Positions 1 to 5,052 of a stretch of DNA of 5,789 nt are shown one piece after another. Within the stretch, counting starts at the first letter, position 1, and each line of letters begins with the position of its first letter. The DNA comes from Bacteroidota bacterium (GTDB lineage: Bacteria > Bacteroidota > Bacteroidia > Flavobacteriales > Flavobacteriaceae): positions 1-5,789 of the forward strand of contig JAEWLD010000139.1 of NCBI GenBank assembly GCA_023393485.1. Direction: 5' to 3'. Position numbers and translations under genes: made by a program. The notes beneath the pieces are model-generated. The model was not told the origin of the DNA and ran no database searches. It was given only the letters and a program-made list of their open reading frames with translations.

Positions 1-171
1 TTGCTGGGTTGCACGGAAATCATTTTGCTCCTTGGCCATTCCGGTGTATTGGGCGATATCGGACTGGTAAATTTTCTTGCCCTGCAGTACCGGATAAAAA
101 TAAATAAGCGAAACAACGATGAATCCGGCGATGGCCGCGAGGTGCGGAATGCACTTCTGGAATAATTTCAT
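1..171 (-). CDS. YfhO-family membrane protein, N-terminal 57 residues (partial)
   Basis: This reading frame starts with an ATG at 171 and runs leftward off the window without a stop, so only the N-terminus is present. It begins MKLFQKCIPHLAAIAGF and has one hydrophobic helix at about residues 8-27. That helix is followed by YPVLQGKKIYQSDIAQYTGM at about residues 28-47, then AKEQNDF. From memory, this layout (a helix, YPVLQGK, then a QSD-IxQYxGM-KEQ stretch) is typical of the large multi-pass YfhO-like proteins of Bacteroidota. The family is named after Bacillus YfhO and linked to GT-C-type glycosyl transfer or wall/lipoteichoic acid glycosylation; its role in Bacteroidota is poorly defined. 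The protein should sit in the inner membrane. It lies 135 bp downstream of the DUF4834-like gene on the same strand and may have its own promoter. The family call is good; the function is not known. Confidence 0.8.
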   Translation of the reverse strand, partial: MKLFQKCIPHLAAIAGFIVVSLIYFYPVLQGKKIYQSDIAQYTGMAKEQNDFRATQQ

Positions 172-197
172 AAAGACAGTGTCAATTTTATACCCTG

Positions 198-205
198 TAA
201 AAGTA
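198..205 (-). promoter_or_regulatory. possible -7 element for the YfhO-family gene
   Basis: Read on the minus strand this is TACTTTTA, seven of eight matches to the Bacteroidota -7 consensus TAnnTTTG. Transcription would begin near 191, about 20 nt before the ATG at 171. I do not find a clear -33 TTTG at the expected distance, so this is a weak call. It suggests the gene can be transcribed independently of the DUF4834-like gene upstream. Confidence 0.3.
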
Positions 206-306
206 ACTAAAATATCTCTGTCGGCACTGAAGTTTGCGTCAAATGGCCAAAGCAATATTGTCCTGTTGCGCAAAAAATAAGACCGGACTGCTTTTAACCT
301 CAGGCT

Positions 307-546
307 TTACTCTATTTCTTCAAAGTCAACATACTCGCCTACTTTCTTGGTTTCGCGCGGATATTTTTGTTTGGGCTGTTCCTGTTCGGGCTGTCTTTGC
401 CGATGGTATTGCTGAGATTGATTGCGGATGGTGTCTTCCATATGCTGCGCGGTTTTCTGGACCATGACCGGCAAAAGCAGCCGCATGATGAATTTGAACG
501 CGTAGTAAAACAACAGGATGTAGAAAATGACTTTAATGACGCCCAT
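307..546 (-). CDS. DUF4834-like small membrane protein
   Basis: This encodes a 79-residue protein. Residues 2-25 form a single hydrophobic helix containing FYILLFYYAFKF. A short basic amphipathic part follows, then a Gln/Arg-rich low-complexity segment (about residues 43-66), and the C-terminus is KKVGEYVDFEEIE. A one-helix N-terminus, a polar linker and a terminal VGEYxDFEEI motif match the DUF4834 family of Bacteroidota as I remember it; no function is known. The tail is probably cytoplasmic. I chose the ATG at 544-546 because it starts right at the helix. An in-frame TTG at 565-567 would add MAKIFLA and is possible. Neither start has a clear Shine-Dalgarno, which is usual in this phylum. 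It lies upstream of the YfhO-family gene on the same strand and diverges from the barrel gene. Confidence 0.75.
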   Translation of the reverse strand: MGVIKVIFYILLFYYAFKFIMRLLLPVMVQKTAQHMEDTIRNQSQQYHRQRQPEQEQPKQKYPRETKKVGEYVDFEEIE

Positions 547-586
547 CGCGAGGAATATTTTTGCCAAAATTACAAATCATAACGTT

Positions 587-594
587 CAAATTTA
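587..594 (-). promoter_or_regulatory. possible -7 element for the DUF4834-like gene
   Basis: On the minus strand this reads TAAATTTG, a full match to TAnnTTTG. Predicted transcription starts near 579, giving a leader of about 33 nt to the ATG at 546, or about 12 nt to the TTG at 567. No convincing TTTG lies 19-21 bp upstream. The surrounding DNA is AT-rich, so chance matches are possible. Confidence 0.4.
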
Positions 595-626
595 AAATTA
601 CGGTCATAAATAAATAATAAATTAGC

Positions 627-634
627 TATTTTTG
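627..634 (+). promoter_or_regulatory. possible -7 element for the barrel/GNAT-like operon
   Basis: The sequence TATTTTTG fully matches TAnnTTTG. It predicts a start near 641 and a leader of about 26 nt before the ATG at 667. No good -33 TTTG is visible at the usual spacing. The element sits between the divergent DUF4834-like and barrel genes and directly precedes a dyad at 638-653. Confidence 0.4.
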
Positions 635-637
635 GGA

Positions 638-653
638 GATACGAATTTGTATC
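638..653. promoter_or_regulatory. near-perfect 16-bp dyad at the predicted transcription start
   Basis: GATAC at 638-642 and GTATC at 649-653 are perfect inverted arms around GAATTT. The whole 16-bp site is palindromic except for one position pair. It overlaps the predicted start of transcription of the barrel gene, where a repressor could act. It could also form a small RNA stem at the 5' end of the message. A 5-6 bp arm in AT-rich DNA can occur by chance. Confidence 0.25.
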
Positions 654-666
654 AAAAAACACTGCT

Positions 667-1632
667 ATGTTCCAATCCAAGCCCGCCATTCTGTTTATAT
701 TTCTGATGGCGACTTCATTCATCCATGCCCAATTTACCGATGTCATCAATTCAAACCGGCCCGGCGAATCGATGTCGCCGTTCTCAATCGGGAAAACCGT
801 CATCCAGGCCGAAACCGGCGTAACCTATATCGATGAAAGCCACGATGTACTGCATTACGACGCATCGGGTTTCGCGATTGACGCCGATTTGCGTTACGGT
901 GCGTTTTTCGAACAATTCGAAATGATTTTGAACCTGCAATACCGGATGGATAAATACGAGCGCGGCCCATTTGAAGACAAACGCAACGGCTTCAACCAGA
1001 TGATTCTCGGTGCGAAATACCTCGTTTATGATCCCGACAAGAACTACGAAAAAAAGCCGAATCTTTACAGCTGGAAAGCAAACCACAAATTCAGCTGGCA
1101 TGATTTCGTGCCTTCGGTTGCGGTTTATGGCGAGTTTAATTTGGATTTGTTCGACAGCCCGTTTTCAAAACGCGCCGAAAAGATAACCCCGAAACTTGCC
1201 GCCCTAACGCAAAACGAGTTTGGCCGCTGGGTATTTGTCACGAACATCATCGCCGACGATTTATTGAGCAATTATATGAGTTTTGGCTACGTAGTGACTT
1301 TGACCCGCGGGTTCAACGAGCGCTGGTCGGGTTTTATCGAAAATCAGGGCATCAAAGGCGATTATTATTCCGATGCGATTTTTCGCGGTGGCGCCGCTTA
1401 TTTGCTCAAGGAAAACATGCAGGTTGATTTGTCGGTCGGTAAAAACATAAAGGATACGCCATCGATATTCACCGTGAGCGCCGGATTTTCATGGCGTTTT
1501 GACGACAATTACGAAGAAGTCCTGATCCGCGCGCCAAAAGACAAAGAGCCGAAAAAATCAAAAGCCGAAAAGAAAAAAGAGAAAGAAGCCAAGAAGCGCA
1601 AGGACGCGATTGAAGGCACAGAAACCAAGTAA
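667..1632 (+). CDS. outer-membrane beta-barrel protein, Phenol_MetA_deg-like transporter family
   Basis: This encodes 321 residues. Residues 1-21 form a signal peptide (hydrophobic ILFIFLMATSFIHA). Cleavage would leave Q22 at the N-terminus, in line with the Bacteroidota preference for Gln after signal peptidase I cleavage. The mature protein begins FTDVINSNRPGESMSPFSIG and continues VIQAETGVTYIDE, a start I associate with flavobacterial proteins annotated as 'transporter' in the MetA-pathway-of-phenol-degradation barrel family (PF13557-like). Alternating aromatic and polar strands run to about residue 280, ending TVSAGFSWRF, a typical barrel end. A Lys/Glu-rich tail follows (about residues 286-321). 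The protein should sit in the outer membrane; its substrate is unknown, and the degradation name should not be taken literally. The next gene starts 9 bp after its stop, which indicates an operon. Confidence 0.75.
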   Translation: MFQSKPAILFIFLMATSFIHAQFTDVINSNRPGESMSPFSIGKTVIQAETGVTYIDESHDVLHYDASGFAIDADLRYGAFFEQFEMILNLQYRMDKYERGPFEDKRNGFNQMILGAKYLVYDPDKNYEKKPNLYSWKANHKFSWHDFVPSVAVYGEFNLDLFDSPFSKRAEKITPKLAALTQNEFGRWVFVTNIIADDLLSNYMSFGYVVTLTRGFNERWSGFIENQGIKGDYYSDAIFRGGAAYLLKENMQVDLSVGKNIKDTPSIFTVSAGFSWRFDDNYEEVLIRAPKDKEPKKSKAEKKKEKEAKKRKDAIEGTETK

Positions 1633-1641
1633 ATAAGTCCG

Positions 1642-2760
1642 ATGATTACAATCCGCGAAGCTGTAACAAAGGCCGACATTGTTGAGTACGTCAAATTCCC
1701 GTTCGCGCTTTACAAAGACAATCCGTATTGGATTCCGCCGCTGATCAGCGATGAAGTCGCGAGTTTCGACAAAGCCAAAAATCCGGTTTTTGACAGCGCC
1801 GACGCCAAATTCTATCTTGCCTACAAAGACGGCAAACCGGCCGGGCGCATCGCCGCGATCGTCAATTGGGACGAAGTCAACGATCAGCAGAAGCGCAAAG
1901 TCCGTTTTGGCTGGTTTGACGTGATCGACGATATCCAGGTCACCAAAGCACTCCTGGAAAAAGTCTACGAGTTTGGCCGCTCACACAACCTTGAATACGC
2001 CGAAGGCCCGATCGGTTTTTCGAATCTCGACAAAGTTGGTCTGCTGACAGAAGGGTTTGACCAGATCGGGACGATGATTACCTGGTACAATCATCCGTAC
2101 TACGTCACACATCTTGAACAGCTCGGCTATGTCAAGGAAAAAGAATTCATTGAAAGCATATTTTCGTTCGTCGGTGTCAATCCCGAGCCTTTCCGACGCG
2201 CACAGGCCATGGTAGAAAAGCGCTACGGCCTGACGCCGGTAAATTATACGAGCACCAAAGAAATCATGCCGCGCGTGGATGAGATGTTCGACCTCTTCAA
2301 TACGACTTACGCGCATTTGGCGTCTTTTGTCGCGATCAACGACAAGATGAAGGACTTCTTCAAAAAGAAATATGTAGGCCTGATCAACCCCGAATACATC
2401 AAGTTCATTGATGACGCCGACGGAAAAATGATCGCCTTTACGATTGTCATGCCTTCACTGTCAAAAGCATTGCAGAAAGCCGGCGGCAGGCTGTTCCCGT
2501 TTGGCTGGTACGAACTCTTGAAAGCCAAGCGCAAAAACAAGGAAGTGATTTTTTACCTGATCGGCATTTTGCCCGAGTATCAAAACAAAGGCGTGACGGC
2601 AATCATTTTTGGCGAATACTACAAGACTTTTCTTAAAAATAATGTCGAAACCTGCATCCGTACGCCCGAACTTGAGGAAAACCATTCAATCCACAATTTG
2701 TGGAAAAATTTCAATCCGGTCATCCACAAACGGCGCCGGACTTATACAAAACGACTTTAG
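1642..2760 (+). CDS. GNAT-fold acyltransferase-like protein (YghO-like family)
   Basis: This encodes 372 residues with no signal peptide, so the protein is cytoplasmic. Near the N-terminus is FPFALYKDNPYWIPPL (residues 19-34), followed by FYLAYKDGKPAGRIAAIVN. Residues 121-142 hold EGPIGFSNLDKVGLLTEGFD, then GTMITWYNHPYY. These blocks mark a conserved bacterial family of about 370-390 residues that includes E. coli YghO. The C-terminal half has a GNAT-type acyl-CoA/pantetheine-binding segment, YLIGILPEYQNKGVTAIIF, with the Q314-N-K-G317 loop. The very C-terminus is basic (KRRRTYTKRL). Members are often labelled hypothetical or N-acetyltransferase. From memory, Caulobacter ceramide synthase has been described as a GNAT-related acyltransferase; whether this protein is close to it is my conjecture. 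It is co-transcribed with the barrel gene 9 bp upstream, and no terminator is visible after its stop. Confidence 0.75.
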   Translation: MITIREAVTKADIVEYVKFPFALYKDNPYWIPPLISDEVASFDKAKNPVFDSADAKFYLAYKDGKPAGRIAAIVNWDEVNDQQKRKVRFGWFDVIDDIQVTKALLEKVYEFGRSHNLEYAEGPIGFSNLDKVGLLTEGFDQIGTMITWYNHPYYVTHLEQLGYVKEKEFIESIFSFVGVNPEPFRRAQAMVEKRYGLTPVNYTSTKEIMPRVDEMFDLFNTTYAHLASFVAINDKMKDFFKKKYVGLINPEYIKFIDDADGKMIAFTIVMPSLSKALQKAGGRLFPFGWYELLKAKRKNKEVIFYLIGILPEYQNKGVTAIIFGEYYKTFLKNNVETCIRTPELEENHSIHNLWKNFNPVIHKRRRTYTKRL

Positions 2761-2765
2761 GTAGT

Positions 2766-3224
2766 CTATTTACATTCGGTTTTGGCCAATACGAGATTCT
2801 CGTCAAAACTGATTTTTCCGGGGTTTGCAAACGACTGCTTGTTGCCGTTTTCGACCATTTCACCAAAACCCTGGATCAATCCATCGTTTCGGCGCAGGAA
2901 AACCGTTTCGCGCACCGACTGCGTGCCTTCCGAATTGAAAGTGTAATCGGCAAATAAAGTATCTCCGATAAACATACCCGAAAACGTGCCCTGGTTCCGG
3001 TCTTTGCCATCGAGCGCATAAACGAGTTCGCCGTTTGCGTTATTGGCGTTCATCGCCAACGACAACCTAATCGTATCGCGCCCTTTTATCATCTGATAAC
3101 ACGATTTGCCGCTGACCATTGCGGCCGCTTCAGGCGCCGCGGTATCAATCGGTTTTTTGTTTTCTTCTTTCTTATTGCAGGCAGTCAGCGCCAACAGGCA
3201 ACCGGCAAGAATACGGATTTTCAT
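2766..3224 (-). CDS. small surface-type lipoprotein of unknown function
   Basis: This encodes 152 residues. The N-terminus MKIRILAGCLLALTAC is a lipoprotein signal with lipobox LTAC, making C16 the lipidated residue. It is followed by NKKEENKK. The KEE just after the cysteine fits the lipoprotein export signal (Lys plus two acidic residues) described in Capnocytophaga and related bacteria, which directs lipoproteins to the cell surface. After a Pro/Ala-rich linker (about residues 24-36), the mature part has SGKSCYQMIKGRDTIRLSLAM, then short beta-strand-like segments with alternating polar and hydrophobic residues (GELVYALDGKDRNQGTFSG, GDTLFADYTF). This suggests a small beta-rich domain. I do not recognise a named family. 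It converges on the GNAT-like gene with 5 bp between stop codons and has its own spacer upstream. Confidence 0.8.
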   Translation of the reverse strand: MKIRILAGCLLALTACNKKEENKKPIDTAAPEAAAMVSGKSCYQMIKGRDTIRLSLAMNANNANGELVYALDGKDRNQGTFSGMFIGDTLFADYTFNSEGTQSVRETVFLRRNDGLIQGFGEMVENGNKQSFANPGKISFDENLVLAKTECK

Positions 3225-3245
3225 TTTTTGTATTGTTTGGTTGCC

Positions 3246-3253
3246 TAAATGTA
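3246..3253 (-). promoter_or_regulatory. possible -7 element for the lipoprotein gene
   Basis: On the minus strand this reads TACATTTA, seven of eight matches to TAnnTTTG. It predicts a start near 3238 and a short leader of about 14 nt before the ATG at 3224. The -33 region is not recognisable. Confidence 0.3.
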
Positions 3254-3432
3254 AGGATTACATCGAATACTGAAAAATAATAGATTTCAATTTATGCAAA
3301 AAGACTGTCTTGCTTCGGGGCGACTGGACTTATTCGCTAAATTGCGAAACCGATAACAGCCGATAATCGGACGAACTAAAGTAGTAGTTTACCACGGATT
3401 CAACGGGTGTTCAAAGAAAATCAATAGCTAAA
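3254..3432. other. non-coding spacer with short dyads
   Basis: I find no gene, tRNA or recognised RNA here. It holds TTCGC (3333-3337) paired with GCGAA (3344-3348) around a 6-nt AT loop. It also holds two copies of CCGATAA at 3350-3356 and 3360-3366; the second is part of the palindrome CCGATAATCGG (3360-3370). The first CCGAT could compete for the same ATCGG partner. The segment lies upstream of the lipoprotein promoter and beyond the synthase terminator, so it is not an obvious leader of either gene. It may be plain spacer, regulatory DNA or a small RNA. Confidence 0.4.
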
Positions 3433-3467
3433 AAAAAAAAACGCTCGATATAGAAGCGTTTTTTTTT
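3433..3467 (-). terminator. intrinsic terminator of the alpha-oxoamine synthase gene
   Basis: A 13-bp stem pairs 3433-3445 with 3455-3467 around a 9-nt loop. Its GC-containing core is ACGCT/AGCGT and the outer part is A:T pairs. Read on the minus strand, the hairpin lies 25 bp past the synthase stop and ends in a run of 12 Ts (3441 to 3430). A T-run of nine also follows on the plus strand, so it could work in both directions. No plus-strand gene ends just upstream of it. Confidence 0.85.
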
Positions 3468-3488
3468 AATTGTCAATTGTCAATTATT
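3468..3488. repeat. short tandem repeat of a 7-bp unit
   Basis: The unit AATTGTC occurs twice in tandem (3468-3474 and 3475-3481), followed by a degenerate third copy, AATTATT. It fills the gap between the synthase stop and the terminator hairpin. AATTGTCAATT is itself close to palindromic. I have the impression that similar short repeats recur in flavobacterial spacers, but cannot confirm it from one window. Confidence 0.6.
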
Positions 3489-3491
3489 ATA

Positions 3492-4760
3492 CTATCGTTC
3501 CTCACTCATATCAACCGTTTTCTCGCCCGCAATCTTCAGATAAGTACCGTTGGTGAGTTTTTCTCGGACTGCCTCGAAAGCGTCGAGCGTTTCCTCGATA
3601 TCGCGCAAGGTGTGCGACGCCGTCGGGATCATGCGCAAAAGGATGATGCCTTTCGGGATGACCGGATAAACCACGATCGAAAGAAAGATGTGATAGTTCT
3701 CACGCAAGTCGTTGACGAGCATCATGGCTTCCGGAATCGAGCCGTTCAAATATACAGGCGTAACACATGTATTGGTATCGCCGATATCGAAACCGCGCGA
3801 CTTGAGCCCGTTTTGCAATGCGTTGACGTTTTCCCAAAGTTTGGCTTTCAGCTCGGGCATCGTACGCAGCATTCGCAGACGTTTCAATGAACCGACGGTT
3901 TGGATCATCGGCAAAGCCTTAGCGAACATTTGCGAACGCAGGTTGTATTTCAGATAATCGATGATGTCTTTATCTGCGGCGACAAACGCGCCAATGTTGG
4001 CCATCGATTTTGCAAATGTCGAAAAATAGACATCGATGCCGTCTTGCACGCCTTGCTCCTCGCCTGCTCCGGCGCCGGTTTTACCAAGCGTACCGAAACC
4101 GTGCGCATCGTCAACCAGCAGACGGAAGTTATATTTCTTTTTCAATTCGACGATTTCCCGGAGCTTGCCTTGCTGGCCGCGCATCCCGAAAACGCCTTCG
4201 GTGATGAACAGGATTCCGCCGCCGGTTTCCTGCGCCATTTTGGTAGCGCGCTGCAGGTTTTTCTCCATGCTTTCAATATCGTTGTGCTTGTAAGTGAAGC
4301 GCTTGCCCATATGCAGGCGGACGCCGTCGATGATACATGCGTGCGAATCGACGTCGTAAACGATGATGTCATTCTTGGTGACCAGCGCATCGATGATCGA
4401 TACCATGCCTTGATAACCGAAGTTGAGCAGGTAAGCCGATTCTTTCATCACGAATTCGGCGAGTTCTTTTTCGAGTGTTTCGTGTAATGTAGTCTGGCCG
4501 CTCATCATGCGCGCGCCCATCGGATAAGCGGCGCCATATTGTTCGGCAGCTTCGACGTCTACCTTACGGACTTCCGGGTGATTGGCCAGTCCGAGATAGT
4601 CGTTGATGCTCCAGTTCAGGATTTCGCGACCGTGGAATTGCATGCGAGGCCCGAGTTCGCCCTCGAGCTTCGGGAATACGTAATAGCCTTCGGCCTGCGA
4701 CGCCCATTTGCCGAGCGGACCTTTGTTCGTTTGTATTCTTTCAAATAAATCTTTTACCAT
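3492..4760 (-). CDS. PLP-dependent alpha-oxoamine synthase, serine palmitoyltransferase / cysteate acyltransferase type
   Basis: This encodes 422 residues, close to the 420 of Sphingomonas serine palmitoyltransferase. Family members condense an amino acid with an acyl thioester and release CO2. The first-step sphingolipid enzyme uses serine; the capnine (sulfonolipid) enzyme of flavobacteria and relatives uses cysteate. Visible catalytic features are H140 in DVDSHACIIDG (stacks on PLP), D217 and H220 in VDDAHGFGTLG, and K251 in STFAKSMANIGAF (the Schiff-base lysine). The 34-residue D-to-K spacing matches that of Sphingomonas SPT. MVKDLFERIQTNKGPLGKWA is a typical N-terminus. A longer frame opens with a TTG at 4799, but that codon overlaps the likely -7 element, so the ATG at 4760 is chosen. 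KBL and BioF are related alternatives, but the FAKSMANIGAF motif favours the lipid enzymes. Serine versus cysteate cannot be decided here. It is cytoplasmic and appears monocistronic. Confidence 0.85.
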   Translation of the reverse strand: MVKDLFERIQTNKGPLGKWASQAEGYYVFPKLEGELGPRMQFHGREILNWSINDYLGLANHPEVRKVDVEAAEQYGAAYPMGARMMSGQTTLHETLEKELAEFVMKESAYLLNFGYQGMVSIIDALVTKNDIIVYDVDSHACIIDGVRLHMGKRFTYKHNDIESMEKNLQRATKMAQETGGGILFITEGVFGMRGQQGKLREIVELKKKYNFRLLVDDAHGFGTLGKTGAGAGEEQGVQDGIDVYFSTFAKSMANIGAFVAADKDIIDYLKYNLRSQMFAKALPMIQTVGSLKRLRMLRTMPELKAKLWENVNALQNGLKSRGFDIGDTNTCVTPVYLNGSIPEAMMLVNDLRENYHIFLSIVVYPVIPKGIILLRMIPTASHTLRDIEETLDAFEAVREKLTNGTYLKIAGEKTVDMSEER

Positions 4761-4796
4761 GATTCTTTCTGTTTTACTCCAATTCGGAGTCGCGTG

Positions 4797-4804
4797 CAAA
4801 AATA
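4797..4804 (-). promoter_or_regulatory. likely -7 element for the alpha-oxoamine synthase gene
   Basis: On the minus strand this is TATTTTTG, a full TAnnTTTG match. Transcription would begin near 4790, giving a leader of about 30 nt before the ATG at 4760. A TTG start at 4799-4797 would lie inside this element and upstream of the transcript, which argues for the shorter protein. No clear -33 TTTG is visible. Confidence 0.5.
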
Positions 4805-4867
4805 AATATTTGGGCTTTAATACGATTTGAATTTACAATTTATTTTTGGGCAGGGTCAGCTAAATTT

Positions 4868-4946
4868 TTGGTTCGGTGTTTGTGTGCGCCAAAATCGATA
4901 AACGTTCCCGAAGCAAAAAGTCGTTTGTGCAAAAAACACCGACCAA
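4868..4946. other. possible long nested stem-loop in the divergent spacer
   Basis: The outer arms are 4868-4881 and 4934-4946. CGGTGTTT (4874-4881) pairs perfectly with AAACACCG (4934-4941), and pairing extends outward as T:A, one bulged T, then TTGG with CCAA, for 13 pairs in all. An inner stem pairs 4898-4904 with 4922-4928 (seven pairs including one G:T). No poly-T tract follows on either strand, so it does not look like a terminator. It lies upstream of both flanking promoters rather than inside either leader. I know of no RNA family it matches. Confidence 0.4.
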
Positions 4947-4997
4947 CTGCGAAGCGGTATTAATCTATCGTTAAATTGTACCCGTTCGTCGAGCGGA

Positions 4998-5030
4998 TTT
5001 GGGATGTTTCCATTAAAATCGATAATTTAG
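4998..5030 (+). promoter_or_regulatory. Bacteroidota-type promoter of the secreted-protein gene
   Basis: A -33 TTTG at 4998-5001 is followed after 21 bp by TAATTTAG at 5023-5030, seven of eight matches to TAnnTTTG. The spacing is within the usual range for this phylum. Predicted transcription starts near 5037, about 16 nt before the ATG at 5053. This is the only promoter in the window with both elements recognisable. Confidence 0.55.
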
Positions 5031-5052
5031 CAGAAATTCTAACCTCACTAAA

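Noticed and set aside
278..300. Possible terminator between the DUF4834-like and YfhO-family genes (CCGG-centred GC-rich spot beside a T-run on the minus strand)
   Set aside because: The arms around CCGG do not pair beyond the four-base core, so no stable hairpin forms.
234..582. Plus-strand open frames across the DUF4834-like gene
   Set aside because: They are reverse shadows. The minus frame has a clear membrane helix and the family-type C-terminus.
784..1101. Open frame of 105 codons on the minus strand inside the barrel gene
   Set aside because: It is a reverse shadow of the barrel coding sequence, with no family resemblance or start signals.
1981..2316. Open frame of 111 codons on the minus strand inside the GNAT-like gene
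   Set aside because: It is antisense to the conserved central blocks of that gene, and its composition follows from the codon use of the real frame.
3468..3488. CRISPR-like or mobile-element repeat
   Set aside because: There are fewer than three copies of a 7-bp unit, with no spacers, no cas genes and no terminal inverted repeats.
3900..4487. Long open frame of 195 codons on the plus strand inside the synthase gene
   Set aside because: It is antisense to a clearly conserved enzyme frame, its translation has no recognisable domain, and it has no promoter or start context of its own.
4761..4799. N-terminal extension of the alpha-oxoamine synthase from a TTG at 4799 (13 extra residues)
   Set aside because: The TTG lies inside a consensus -7 element, the extension has no family-like features, and the ATG at 4760 gives a typical N-terminus and length.
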